Shown here: piece after piece, positions 33,227 to 41,735 of the stretch
How positions within the stretch are numbered: the first letter of the stretch is position 1
How the letters are laid out: each line of letters begins with the position of its first letter
Source: Floridanema evergladense
Lineage (GTDB): Bacteria > Cyanobacteriota > Cyanobacteriia > Cyanobacteriales > Aerosakkonemataceae
Direction: 5' to 3' (one strand)
Assembly (NCBI RefSeq): GCF_041929205.1
Contig: NZ_JBHFNT010000075.1
Length of the DNA: 64,000 nucleotides
Program-made: the position numbers and the translations under genes
Notes under the pieces: model-generated
Seen by the model: the letters and a program-made list of their open reading frames with translations, nothing else
What the model was told of the DNA's origin: nothing
The model's database searches: none

Positions 33227-34312
33227 TTATTGTTCTACTAACCGCATAACGTGACCGTCAGGATCTCTGACCAAAAAGCCTTTTTTGAATCCTAATGTTT
33301 GTTGGGGAATTGTCACAATGCTGGGAGAGACAAAGGTAGATTGATTCATCCGTAATAGTGATGCTATTGCTTGTGTATCGGACACAATCAGTGTAGTTTC
33401 CCAATGTATTAAATCATTGGGTTTAGTATCAGCGGGTAAGGTACGCCCATCTCGCGGTGCTAGGTATTCGAGAAACTCGATCCCAGGACCAGCTGCCGAT
33501 CGCAAACCGCTAATATGTAATCTTGCCCCTTTTACATGATTAAGATACTCTTGCTCGCTCCCATAATTCATGCTTTCTCCCGCTAACTTCAAACCCAATA
33601 AATCACGGTAGAACTTCAAACTTGCCGCTGTATTAGAAACTACGATCGCTGTATGGTCGATGCCTTGAAATAATTGATTAGTTGAGTGCTGCCATTTGGG
33701 ATCGCCTTTTCCGGGAGGGAAGTAAATAATTTCTAAATTATGACCGTCTGGATCTTTGAAATAAAAGGCACGAATTCCAGCAGCGGCAATGTTCCAATCA
33801 GGGAGACGTTGGGGAGCAGTGGAGGTGTGTTGTATTTTGTACTTGCGGAGATGCTGGTAAGCTTTATCCATGTCGCTGACTACGATCGCGATATGCTGGA
33901 ACCAGCGATCGTTACTCCGCGAATCAATGGGTATTGGTCTTCCCTTTGGCGTGAGATATTCCGTCAGTTCAATAAACTCATTACCCAACTGCATTCGCAC
34001 TACACGCATTCGGACACCAAATAATCCTTGCAATTTTTCATATTCAGTACCCAATACTTCAATATCTGAAACTTTGTTGAAAGATAAAACTTGAGAATAA
34101 AATTCTACAGATTTATCGATATCTGAAACTGTCATGCCCACAGATTCTACTGCTTTAACAGATGTTTGAGTAGTTTGGGTTTGTGCGATCGTCGTTAAGC
34201 GATTATCATCTCGATGCAGAGCTTGAGAGTAAACTTGGTTATGAAGAAATATGACGGCAACAAAGATGCTAACCGACAGAATTACTCTAGCTATTTTTTT
34301 GTTTAATCTCAT
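33227..34312 (-). CDS. Exported two-domain VOC (glyoxalase-fold) protein
   Basis: A 361-residue protein with an N-terminal signal or anchor (positive start, hydrophobic stretch about 9-25, then VYSQA). Two VOC domains follow: about 55-185 (VGMTVSDIDKSVEFYSQVL ... FKDPDGHNLEIIYFP) and about 215-361 (GIDHTAIVVSNTAASLKFY ... VRDPDGHVMRLVE). Metal ligands of the VOC fold, His and Glu, are present in parts. The function is likely a lyase, dioxygenase or binding protein outside the cytoplasm; substrate unknown. It is the last gene of the minus-strand redox cluster. Confidence 0.8.
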   Translation of the reverse strand: MRLNKKIARVILSVSIFVAVIFLHNQVYSQALHRDDNRLTTIAQTQTTQTSVKAVESVGMTVSDIDKSVEFYSQVLSFNKVSDIEVLGTEYEKLQGLFGVRMRVVRMQLGNEFIELTEYLTPKGRPIPIDSRSNDRWFQHIAIVVSDMDKAYQHLRKYKIQHTSTAPQRLPDWNIAAAGIRAFYFKDPDGHNLEIIYFPPGKGDPKWQHSTNQLFQGIDHTAIVVSNTAASLKFYRDLLGLKLAGESMNYGSEQEYLNHVKGARLHISGLRSAAGPGIEFLEYLAPRDGRTLPADTKPNDLIHWETTLIVSDTQAIASLLRMNQSTFVSPSIVTIPQQTLGFKKGFLVRDPDGHVMRLVEQ

Positions 34313-34353
34313 TAAAAACTCACAAATTCACTGGATTAATTATTGATGAATTA

Positions 34354-35235
34354 TTAGCTCAGTAGTAATGTTTTCGATAGCTTAAAAGCCGAATTCAAAA
34401 AAGTTTCCACTTGTTGCTTTTGATTTTGGGCTATTTCTGCATCAGCGTCAATTTTTGTAGGAATTGCTAATTGAGAAGCTCGCAAAACTGCTCCTACCCA
34501 ATGCTGAGTGTGCCAGAAACCATCGCCGTCTAAATTGGGCAGATTTTCTGTTTCCGAGAAAGGATAAGGAGTTACATACCAGTAAGGTTCTTCGTAGTTG
34601 GTGTCTCCAGGTGACAAACCAATGCCGATACTCATTTGTTCGCCATTCTTAGTACCAGGAAGTAAGATTAATGCTGCCATATCAAAGTGATGAGGCCAAG
34701 TATAGATCGGAAAAGTTTCTCCATTGGCGGCAATTAATTCTTGTAAAATTTGATTAGTATTACCATAGTAATTAGTTAGTTCTTGCAGTGCTGATTGTTC
34801 GGTTGCATCAAAAGCAGCACCATGAGCAACAGGATGGTCGGGAAAATCTTCTTGAGGATAGGAAGGAAGAGCAATTTTATCTGGATTAGCACCTAATTTG
34901 GAAATTTGCTCCTTCAGCCAATTTAGTGCTTCTCCCATTGTTTTTCCCTGTAGAGGAAAGGCAGCGATTGTATTATTTTGTTGGTCTAGAACTATCAGCG
35001 TTAGGGCGATCGGATCGACTGCCACCCGAAACGGTTTTTCCGCTGGAATCAATACTCCAGTAAACATTTTTAAGGCAGGATTCCATGCCAAACTAGTGTG
35101 ACTATAGTCTGGTAATGGTTCTGCAAGGGCAGCACCCGTAACAGCGATGAACTGAACTGCATAATGGAGTTGTAGTCTACTTTCTGTCAGTTTTTCGGGT
35201 TGGAAATTGCCAACGGTTTGCCATGAATTATTCAT
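34354..35235 (-). CDS. Uncharacterised protein with WPHHFD motif (DUF5996-like)
   Basis: A 293-residue cytoplasmic protein. Distinctive elements are ESRLQLHYAVQFIAVTGAAL near the start, YTWPHHFDMAALILLPG near residue 183, and GIGLSPGDTNYEEPYWYVTP. This resembles DUF5996-type proteins, which are uncharacterised. No catalytic motif is obvious; the His-rich WPHHFD segment might bind a metal. It lies in a run with VOC, DM13 and GMC genes on the same strand. Confidence 0.6.
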   Translation of the reverse strand: MNNSWQTVGNFQPEKLTESRLQLHYAVQFIAVTGAALAEPLPDYSHTSLAWNPALKMFTGVLIPAEKPFRVAVDPIALTLIVLDQQNNTIAAFPLQGKTMGEALNWLKEQISKLGANPDKIALPSYPQEDFPDHPVAHGAAFDATEQSALQELTNYYGNTNQILQELIAANGETFPIYTWPHHFDMAALILLPGTKNGEQMSIGIGLSPGDTNYEEPYWYVTPYPFSETENLPNLDGDGFWHTQHWVGAVLRASQLAIPTKIDADAEIAQNQKQQVETFLNSAFKLSKTLLLS

Positions 35236-35284
35236 TGTAAATTGCCTCAGTTAGAAGATTTTTGAAGTTTCCCAGTAGGGGCAA

Positions 35285-35503
35285 AGAAGGGGTTAGGTGT
35301 TGGGTGTTGGGTGTTAGGTGATAGGGAAACTTCTTCTTCCCTATCACCTAAGCTGTCACGCATTTAAATCACTTATTAAGATTGCAGGGGGGCAGGGGGG
35401 CAGGGGGGCAGGGGAGAGAATTAGACGAATTTTCTTCTGTTTCCAAACAATCCAATTTAAATGGGGAACAGCTTAACACCTGACCCCCATCCCCAAAGAT
35501 TGC
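35285..35503. repeat. Nested dispersed repeats: GGGGTTAGG palindrome holding MITE copy 2
   Basis: The left arm (35289-35325, GGGTTAGGTGTTGGGTGTTG and on) and the right arm (from CCCTATCACC at 35339) form an inverted repeat that is interrupted by the MITE at 35349-35475, after which the arm continues ACACCTGACCCCCATCCCC. Removing the MITE with one TA restores the arm CCCTATCACCTAACACC. The gap carries no gene. Confidence 0.75.
35349..35475 (-). mobile_element. MITE copy 2, TA-flanked, 127 bp
   Basis: Starts TAAGCTGTCACGCATTTAAA and ends with ATTTAAATGGGGAACAGCTTA-type sequence; it is the reverse complement of the element at 14213-14348 apart from nine fewer bases, mostly in the CAGGGG/CCCCTG run. 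The inner GAATTAGACGAATTTTCTTC is shared with copy 1. Non-coding. Confidence 0.78.
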
Positions 35504-35508
35504 CTCTA

Positions 35509-35991
35509 CTATTTCAAAGTAGCTGCGCCAAAGGTTGCATTAAATTTACGACACCAGATTACTGCTGATTTGTAATCTGCTAGATTAACGTTATTAGGAA
35601 TACTGTAACTTTGAGAACCGCTAAATTTTTTTAAGGGAGCTATAAGCACATAGTCTCCTTCTTTAAGTGGATAAGAAGGGGGTTTAGTAGAGGCAATTAC
35701 ATTATTAGAACGATGCAAGATTACTACTAAATCTGGCCCCATATTTGAGGTTTTAAATGATTGGTCTAACTCTAAGGATGATTTGCCATTTTTGGTAATA
35801 ATGCGGACTGTTCCAGAAGTAGAATGTTCCCCAGAAACAAAAGAGCCAGTCTTTACAGAATTAGGGTTTGCAGCTATAAGTGATTCTTCAGAAATAGGAC
35901 TTGCTAAAGACTGTTTGACTGATTCCTGTATGCTATAACCGACAGCGAACAAAGTTGCGATACTTGCGATTAGTAAATATTTCGATTTCAT
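35509..35991 (-). CDS. Exported DM13-domain protein
   Basis: A 160-residue protein with a signal peptide (about 1-30) and one DM13 domain (about 47-160): KTGSFVSGEHSTSGTVRII, GPDLVVILHRSNNV, and the conserved C-terminal VIWCRKFNATFGAATL with its single Cys. DM13 domains are proposed electron-transfer modules. It is 18 bases downstream of the GMC oxidoreductase gene on the same strand, so a role as redox partner is plausible. Confidence 0.85.
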   Translation of the reverse strand: MKSKYLLIASIATLFAVGYSIQESVKQSLASPISEESLIAANPNSVKTGSFVSGEHSTSGTVRIITKNGKSSLELDQSFKTSNMGPDLVVILHRSNNVIASTKPPSYPLKEGDYVLIAPLKKFSGSQSYSIPNNVNLADYKSAVIWCRKFNATFGAATLK

Positions 35992-36009
35992 GATGATAAT
36001 CTCCTGAAA

Positions 36010-37575
36010 CTATTTGATTCGTTGGATAAGATGATCTGCTACGCGCAAGGCATTGGCAATAATGGTGAGTGTGGGATTTACTGCTCCACTGGAACAGAAG
36101 AAACTACCATCTACAATGTAAAGGTTGTCAAGATCGTGGGTGCGACAATTGAGGTCTAATACTGAAGTTTTTGGGTCTTCACCAAAGCGACAGGTGCCAA
36201 CTTGGTGTCCGACACCATCTAGAGGAAGTTTGCCTGTAAAATAGGTTTTGCCACCTTTTACGAAATAAGAACAGTTGGGTAAAATTTCTTGACCGCATTC
36301 GATCGCTTTGAGAATTTCAATCCAACGGGTTTGTAAGCGATCGTAAGATTCGCTATTATTCTCGGTATATTCAAGAATAATTTTGTCACCATCAACTCTA
36401 ACTCGATTGTTGGGGTCGGGTAAATCTTCCACTGTTAACCACCAATCAATAGAATGAGTGGCTACTTGTTCGGGAGTCAAGGGTGCGTAAGCTTCAGCAT
36501 TTCCTTCCAAAGCTTCTTTGCTGACTTTTCCTAAAGTTTGAATTTGTCCCAACGGGTAATCATAACCTTCTTCACCCCAGTAAAAATCGTTAATCGACAT
36601 GGTTTTCTGAAAAGCAGTGGGGTTGGGTTTTTTTGATACGCCAATGATAGAACCCAATACGTGCTTCATAAAGTTACGCCCAACCAAACCGGAACTATTG
36701 GCTAATCCGTCGGGATGTTTGTCGTTAGCTGATTTGAGGAGGAGAACAGAGGAATTGATTGCGCCACAGGCGATCGCTACAATATCCCCAGAAAATGTGC
36801 GAATTTCCCCTTGCACCTCAACCTCTACCTCTGTTACTTCCTTCCCAGAAGGACTGGTGTGCAGAAGCAAAACTTTTGCTTCTGTAAGTAGCGTGACGTT
36901 ATTTTGACGCATTACCGGACGAATGCCTGTGACTTCTGCATCTGATTTAGCTTGAACCAAACAGGGAAAACCATCGCAGGTATTGCAACGAATACATTCA
37001 CTCAAGTAACGTTCGGCTTCATTTAATCGGATGCCTACAGGGGTATGGTAAGGATGTAACCCTTGTGCTTGTAATGCTTCATGAATTTCTTGAAGTCGGG
37101 GTTCGTGGGTGACAGCAGGGTAGGGATACTCTTCGCTACGGAATGGTTCGGTGGGGTCTTCTCCACTTTGACCATGTACTTGGTAGAGTTTTTCTGCTTG
37201 GATGTAATATCGTTCAAAGTCTTGGTACTTTAAGGGCCATTCTGGGGAAATGCCATCTCTGTGGGAATATTTCTCAAAGTCCTTTTCTCGAAGGCGAAAC
37301 AATGCGGCACCGTAGAGTTTGGTATTACCACCAACGAAGTAACTCATGCCGGGGTGCAGTTCGTTACCGTCTTTGTCATACCAAATTTCTTGATTGTGAT
37401 AGCGATCGCTATTAAAAACTACCTTTGTATTCCAATTATCTTTTTCTCTGGGTAGAAATGGCCCTCGCTCTAATACTAAAATTTGTTTGCCAGTCTGAGC
37501 AAGGCGATGTATCAAAGTGCCGCCACCTGCACCTGTTCCAATTACAATGACATCATAATGGTTATTTGTAGACAT
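36010..37575 (-). CDS. GMC-family FAD oxidoreductase
   Basis: A 521-residue protein. The FAD loop VIVIGTGAGGGTLIHRLA is at residues about 9-26, followed by LERG. A Cys-rich segment (CIRCNTCDGFPC, about 193-204) may bind metal or iron-sulfur. C-terminal catalytic elements are GVGHQVGTCRFG and VDGSFFCSSGAVNPTLTI. GMC enzymes oxidise alcohols, sugars or sterols. No Tat or Sec signal is visible. It sits 18 bases before the DM13 gene and 23 after the aquaporin gene, so all three are cotranscribed. Confidence 0.87.
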   Translation of the reverse strand: MSTNNHYDVIVIGTGAGGGTLIHRLAQTGKQILVLERGPFLPREKDNWNTKVVFNSDRYHNQEIWYDKDGNELHPGMSYFVGGNTKLYGAALFRLREKDFEKYSHRDGISPEWPLKYQDFERYYIQAEKLYQVHGQSGEDPTEPFRSEEYPYPAVTHEPRLQEIHEALQAQGLHPYHTPVGIRLNEAERYLSECIRCNTCDGFPCLVQAKSDAEVTGIRPVMRQNNVTLLTEAKVLLLHTSPSGKEVTEVEVEVQGEIRTFSGDIVAIACGAINSSVLLLKSANDKHPDGLANSSGLVGRNFMKHVLGSIIGVSKKPNPTAFQKTMSINDFYWGEEGYDYPLGQIQTLGKVSKEALEGNAEAYAPLTPEQVATHSIDWWLTVEDLPDPNNRVRVDGDKIILEYTENNSESYDRLQTRWIEILKAIECGQEILPNCSYFVKGGKTYFTGKLPLDGVGHQVGTCRFGEDPKTSVLDLNCRTHDLDNLYIVDGSFFCSSGAVNPTLTIIANALRVADHLIQRIK

Positions 37576-37598
37576 TTTGTTGCTCCAATATTTGGGTT

Positions 37599-38426
37599 CT
37601 AAGAACTAGGTAACTTATCGCTTAAATCCCATCGCCCATCAGCTGCCGATCGACGATAATTGCAACGAAAGATGCAACGATAATTGTTGTCATGATGGAG
37701 TTTGGCACATTTGACTGCTTTTGTGCCCATCAGCCGGACATACAGTTCTGCGGCAAATAACATTCCTAACAGCGGTGCTGTAAAGTAAATCCATAATCCT
37801 GTTGCCACTTGAGCCGGAATTGCAGATGCTAGACTACGGGCTGGATTCATGCTCATTCCTGATAAGGGAGCTTCTACTGTAATGTAGATGGCAATTAAAC
37901 TTCCGGCAATTAGTCCAGTATATTTGTTTAATTTCCGGTTATTAGATACGAACAGCACCATCAACATCATGCCAAAGGAAATGATCAGTTCGGCGAAGAA
38001 TGCGACTGTCTCGCCGTTTGCGCCGGGGATTGTCACTATATAGTTAACTGTGGGATTTGCGATCGCATCTCTTAATATCCAGATTGCTACAATTAAGCCC
38101 ATTAACCCGCCGATAAAGTGTGCCAGGATGTAAAAAAACGCATCCCACGACTTTACTTTTCCCAGGCGGAAGAAGGTTAAAGTAAATGCTGGATTGAGGT
38201 GTGCGCCTGATTGTTTACCCCAAGGTGAGTAGACAATTGCGATCGCTGTCAGTCCCATTGCTACACCGATGGAGAAACGTCGCACCAGTGGATCGGTGAT
38301 TGCTTGCCGAAGTGGTGATGTGGGATACTCTAGCAGCGCCGTCACTAAAGAGGCACTAATTAAAAAGATACCCAAACCCGCAGCTTCCATTAGATATTCA
38401 GGGTAGTGGCGACGTAAGGTGTCCAT
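37599..38426 (-). CDS. Aquaporin/glycerol facilitator (MIP family)
   Basis: A 275-residue six-helix MIP channel. Both pore loops are intact: HLNPAFTLTF and SMNPARSLASA. The C terminus (about 240-275) is Cys/His/Arg-rich (CAKLHHDNNYRCIFRCNY) and unusual for MIP channels. It may carry water or small neutral solutes such as glycerol. It is first in the operon with the GMC and DM13 genes, which would fit uptake of a polyol oxidised by the GMC enzyme, though this is inference. Confidence 0.85.
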   Translation of the reverse strand: MDTLRRHYPEYLMEAAGLGIFLISASLVTALLEYPTSPLRQAITDPLVRRFSIGVAMGLTAIAIVYSPWGKQSGAHLNPAFTLTFFRLGKVKSWDAFFYILAHFIGGLMGLIVAIWILRDAIANPTVNYIVTIPGANGETVAFFAELIISFGMMLMVLFVSNNRKLNKYTGLIAGSLIAIYITVEAPLSGMSMNPARSLASAIPAQVATGLWIYFTAPLLGMLFAAELYVRLMGTKAVKCAKLHHDNNYRCIFRCNYRRSAADGRWDLSDKLPSS

Positions 38427-38806
38427 AATGAAAGTTAAATCTCAAAAATTCGACCAGGATTTAAGGATGAAAGGATTTCCAGATTTTTTATTTTGAATGA
38501 AACAATTCTATTTTGAGCTATTACCTCAAATTCAGAGTAGAACTTTGAGCTTTTATTCTTAGATACTGAGATGATTATGGCTGACGTAATTTGGTAAAAA
38601 GTGAGACTTTTTGAAGTATTTACATTAAAAAAGCTGAGAAGTTAGTTAGAAGATTCTCAAAAATTTTTCAGCTAATACCAATTCTTTATGAAGATGCGCT
38701 TAATTAAGCCCACCTCAAACCCCTCTCCGTCCACAGGGAGGGGGCAATGATAAACGCAATTTTACAGAGAATTGGTATAACTTTAATTTATGGTGATATC
38801 AAGTTC
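38427..38806. other. Intergenic region between aquaporin and CRISPR array
   Basis: No gene seen. It holds the aquaporin promoter and, at 38675-38778, a TIR element next to the leader-distal end of the CRISPR array. The rest is AT-rich. Confidence 0.6.
38675..38778. mobile_element. TIR-bounded non-coding element, 104 bp
   Basis: ATACCAATTCT at the left end is matched exactly by AGAATTGGTAT at the right. The interior contains CCCCTCTCC and GGGAGGGGG. It ends 28 bases from the terminal CRISPR repeat. ATACCAATTCT-type elements are known as dispersed cyanobacterial repeats; one with ATACCAAATC ends is between cas1 and cas2. Confidence 0.65.
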
Positions 38807-39857
38807 GTTTCAATCCCTGAAAGGGATTAAGGTTTTTTCCGTCCTACTGTACCTTTAGCAGAAGCTAATAATTTTGAATGTTTCAATCCCTGAAAGGGAT
38901 TAAGGTTTTTTCCGTCTTGTTTGGTGTCCAGTTCCAGTTATCGTTGTAAATGTTTCAATCCCTGAAAGGGATTAAGGTTTTTTCCGTCTTGAAAGAGAAT
39001 TCGCGCATTTAGATTTAGAGTTTGTTTCAATCCCTGAAAGGGATTAAGGTTTTTTCCGTCTCTCAATGCCCACACCCATGCTCACCAAAAGCTCAGTTTC
39101 AATCCCTGAAAGGGATTAAGGTTTTTTCCGTCCCTAGTCTGTGGCGGTCACGTAGCAGAATTCCGGCGTGTTTCAATCCCTGAAAGGGATTAAGGTTTTT
39201 TCCGTCGTGAGGATTTTAGTATCGCGTTACATAAATTTTACGTTTCAATCCCTGAAAGGGATTAAGGTTTTTTCCGTCGGTGAGGATTTTAGTATCGCGT
39301 TACATAAATTTTACGTTTCAATCCCTGAAAGGGATTAAGGTTTTTTCCGTCATCAGATGCGATCGCCATGCGATTAAATCTTGCAAGTTTCAATCCCTGA
39401 AAGGGATTAAGGTTTTTTCCGTCTGGTGATTGTCAAAATCGATAGCCCTAAACAAATTGTTTCAATCCCTGAAAGGGATTAAGGTTTTTTCCGTCGAGAC
39501 TATCACTGACTGCATTGAGGTAAGCGTATCGTTTCAATCCCTGAAAGGGATTAAGGTTTTTTCCGTCTTGGCTGCCATTTGCAGATGTAGATAGCATTGA
39601 TGTTTCAATCCCTGAAAGGGATTAAGGTTTTTTCCGTCGGTCATTCTTTAGCTTGTAAGCTGTAGCTCTACCCGTTTCAATCCCTGAAAGGGATTAAGGT
39701 TTTTTCCGTCTACCATGAAAGCGAATGCGAATATGGTTACACTCCAGTTTCAATCCCTGAAAGGGATTAAGGTTTTTTCCGTCTGCTGTGTTGTTCAGGG
39801 AGTCAAGTTGTTGATTAGTTGTTTCAATCCCTGAAAGGGATTAAGGTTTTTTCCGTC
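38807..39857 (-). CRISPR. CRISPR array, 15 repeats of 37 bp, 14 spacers
   Basis: Repeat starts (plus-strand coordinates): 38807, 38880, 38952, 39024, 39096, 39170, 39242, 39315, 39387, 39459, 39531, 39602, 39674, 39747, 39821. On the plus strand each repeat begins GTTTCAATCCCTGAAAGGGA and ends GGTTTTTTCCGTC; all 15 look identical. Spacers are 34-37 bases. The crRNA-sense strand is minus: the reversed repeat ends with ATTGAAAC, the usual type I-D 5' handle, and contains the Cas6-type hairpin ATCCCTTTCAGGGAT. The leader is therefore on the right, beside cas2. Spacers 6 and 7 (39207-39241 and 39279-39314) are the same sequence apart from one extra G. Confidence 0.97.
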
Positions 39858-40109
39858 AGCGGAAACCCGAAAAGCAGAATATATAAAGTTTTCAAGGTGC
39901 TATATCGCGAATCAAAAAAATTATAACATCCAAACCTGGAACTTGAGAAATTAAGAATTGTAAACTTAGTCGAAAACCCAATTAGACAAAGGTTTTCGAG
40001 AATTGCGCGGATCGGAAAATGGGTAAGATATAGGTCAAGACCTTGCAGAGAGAGCATTTGAGCCGCCTTGATTACCAGAACAAAAACCAACACCCACCCA
40101 TCCGCGCAT
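39858..40109 (-). promoter_or_regulatory. CRISPR leader
   Basis: A 252-base AT-rich gap between cas2 and the first (leader-proximal) repeat, without a convincing gene. On the minus strand TATAAT occurs at 39920-39925, which would place transcript start near 39912, about 55 bases before the first repeat. No clear -35 box is seen. Leader position follows from the crRNA handle orientation and cas2 adjacency. Confidence 0.6.
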
Positions 40110-40382
40110 TTAAGCAAAGAAAATGGTTTCATCGCGGACTTGTTCGCCGCCAATTCTTTCGATTTTACCGTGACAGCAAGCACAGAGGAAGTAGAAGAGA
40201 ATGCTATCTTGGTCGGGCTTAATCTTTTTTTTCAGGCGCGATCGTAATTTAGCATATTGAGTCTCGGTCAAATTGCATTCAAATAGACTAAACTGCATCC
40301 ACTGACCATAAGATTTAAGAATGCTGTGAATCTTCGTCCGTCGATTATCATCCGAAATATCGTAAGCAACAACAACGTGCAT
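40110..40382 (-). CDS. cas2: CRISPR-associated endonuclease Cas2
   Basis: A 90-residue Cas2 from ATG 40382 (MHVVVAYDISDDNRRTKIH), with GGGG eight bases upstream. A longer in-frame start adds 22 residues with no Cas2 similarity. The ferredoxin-like fold is seen with the catalytic-site Asp in YDISDD. It ends with GEQVRDETIFFA. Cas2 bridges two Cas1 dimers during spacer capture. It is 341 bases from cas1, an unusual gap filled by repeats. Confidence 0.93.
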   Translation of the reverse strand: MHVVVAYDISDDNRRTKIHSILKSYGQWMQFSLFECNLTETQYAKLRSRLKKKIKPDQDSILFYFLCACCHGKIERIGGEQVRDETIFFA

Positions 40383-40446
40383 AAAAAACCCCATTAATTT
40401 AGTGTAGGGGCGAAGCATTCGGATTGTTATATTTTGGTTGAGTTTC

Positions 40447-40550
40447 ACTCAGACTTGCACCAAGAGGCAGAGCCTCCATTTTTCGTTCCCAGGTTGAACC
40501 TGGGAACGAGGATTTGGGAGGTTCTACCTCCCCTGGTGCAAGATCTGAGT
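40447..40550 (-). repeat. ~105 bp nested-palindrome repeat, copy B
   Basis: Inverted relative to copy A at 19856-19960. Bounded by ACTCAGACTTGCACC and GGTGCAAGATCTGAGT, with the inner CGTTCCCAGGTTGAACCTGG hairpin. Confidence 0.85.
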
Positions 40551-40591
40551 TCAGAAATTGTCGCCCAAATGCTTCGCCCCTACAGTATCTA

Positions 40592-40714
40592 ATACCAAAT
40601 CCGGTTTAAATACCCCCGCTATTCTTTAGTCCGCGTAGGCGGACTTTGTTTGTGTAGTAGCGATTTCAATCGCCCAATCATACGCCAATCGGGTAGCTGA
40701 CCCAGATTTGGTAT
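40592..40714. mobile_element. TIR-bounded non-coding element, 123 bp
   Basis: Left end ATACCAAATCCGG, right end CCCAGATTTGGTAT. The centre has TAGTCCGCGTAGGCGGACT and GCGATTTCAATCGC hairpins, a common cyanobacterial module. No coding capacity. Confidence 0.6.
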
Positions 40715-40723
40715 AAACCTCCA

Positions 40724-41728
40724 TTATTTAAGAACCAACGGTGGATAAAGTTGTGTTTCACCCATCAGATATTTCGCCAAAAGTCGTGCTTGAATTTCAA
40801 AAGCTTCTTGATAAGTGCATTGTCTTTGTAATACCGGATGTTTGAATTTTGATTGTTTCTTTTGTTCGTACAATTTTAAGAAAGTTCGCAGTCCTTCATC
40901 GGAAAGACGCACGGCATTACTCAGCGGTTCTGTAGTAAAATCAGCGGGTAAGAGCGATCGCTTATTCACCGCCGATAAAACCACAGCATCCACCACTAAA
41001 GGTCGAAATTCTTCCATCAAATCCAACGCTAAAGAAGGTCGTCCATAACGTTCGGTATGCAGATATCCCAAATAAGGATCGAATCCCACAATATTAACTG
41101 CACTTTGAATGTCATGAGCTAACAAAGCATAACCAAAACTCAACAAAGCATTAATTGGATCGGTTGGTGGACGACGGCGACGAGATTCAAAACTAAAACC
41201 TTCGGCGCGAATTAACTTATCAAAACTGCCAAAATAAGCCGCACTTCCCGCACCTTCTAAACCTCTTAAAGAATCAATACTTTCGGTTTTGTCGATCGGT
41301 GCAATTACCTGTTCTAATTTCGTAATTGCATCCTGCAAATTCAAAGTTTCATTCTCTCTTTGAGCGCGAAGGAAACTATTACGATAATTCTTCAATTTTC
41401 CGCGCACAAAACCTCGGACAACATGAGTAACTTTTGCTGGTTCTTGCATAACATTCCATTGTGCCGATCGCACAAAAATATTCTTGGTTAACTGCGGTTC
41501 CAAACGTCCCAAATACTTACCATTTACGGTGAGAAAACTTAAGGGAATTTGTCTTTCCAACAATTCCATTAACGCTGCTGGAGAAATTGTCGATCGCCCC
41601 AACACCACCACACCATCCACCTTAATTAAAGGTACATCCAACAAGGTCTTTTTTTCGGCTTTTACCTGCAAACGTTCGTCAGTTTTGCCGATAAAACTTT
41701 CCTCTTGCGTGATATAAATTGTTCCCAT
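40724..41728 (-). CDS. cas1: CRISPR-associated endonuclease Cas1 (type I-D)
   Basis: A 334-residue Cas1. The N-terminal beta domain runs to about residue 90 and the helical domain follows. Metal-site motifs are GLEGAGSAAYFGSF (Glu), VGFDPYLGYLHTERYGRPSL (His) and LALDLMEEFRPLVVDAVVL (Glu). With Cas2 and Cas4 it selects, trims and integrates spacers. It lies seven bases from cas4 but 341 bases from cas2. Confidence 0.95.
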   Translation of the reverse strand: MGTIYITQEESFIGKTDERLQVKAEKKTLLDVPLIKVDGVVVLGRSTISPAALMELLERQIPLSFLTVNGKYLGRLEPQLTKNIFVRSAQWNVMQEPAKVTHVVRGFVRGKLKNYRNSFLRAQRENETLNLQDAITKLEQVIAPIDKTESIDSLRGLEGAGSAAYFGSFDKLIRAEGFSFESRRRRPPTDPINALLSFGYALLAHDIQSAVNIVGFDPYLGYLHTERYGRPSLALDLMEEFRPLVVDAVVLSAVNKRSLLPADFTTEPLSNAVRLSDEGLRTFLKLYEQKKQSKFKHPVLQRQCTYQEAFEIQARLLAKYLMGETQLYPPLVLK

Positions 41729-41735
41729 TTTTGTG

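Larger units (their letters stand above)
40383..40723. other. cas1-cas2 gap packed with dispersed repeats
   Basis: No gene. Starting from cas2: a GTAGGGGCGAAGCATT segment (about 40404), the nested palindrome at 40447-40550, a matching ATGCTTCGCCCCTAC (40569-40583), and an element with ends ATACCAAATC and GATTTGGTAT (40592-40714). Spacing between cas1 and cas2 is normally a few bases, so these are secondary insertions. Confidence 0.75.

Noticed and set aside
38675..38806. Leader of the CRISPR array on the left side.
   Set aside because: The reversed repeat ends in ATTGAAAC and cas2 is on the right, so transcription runs right to left and the leader is at 39858-40109.
40383..40448. Longer Cas2 with 22 extra N-terminal residues.
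   Set aside because: The extra residues lack Cas2 similarity and come from a GTAGGGGCG repeat.
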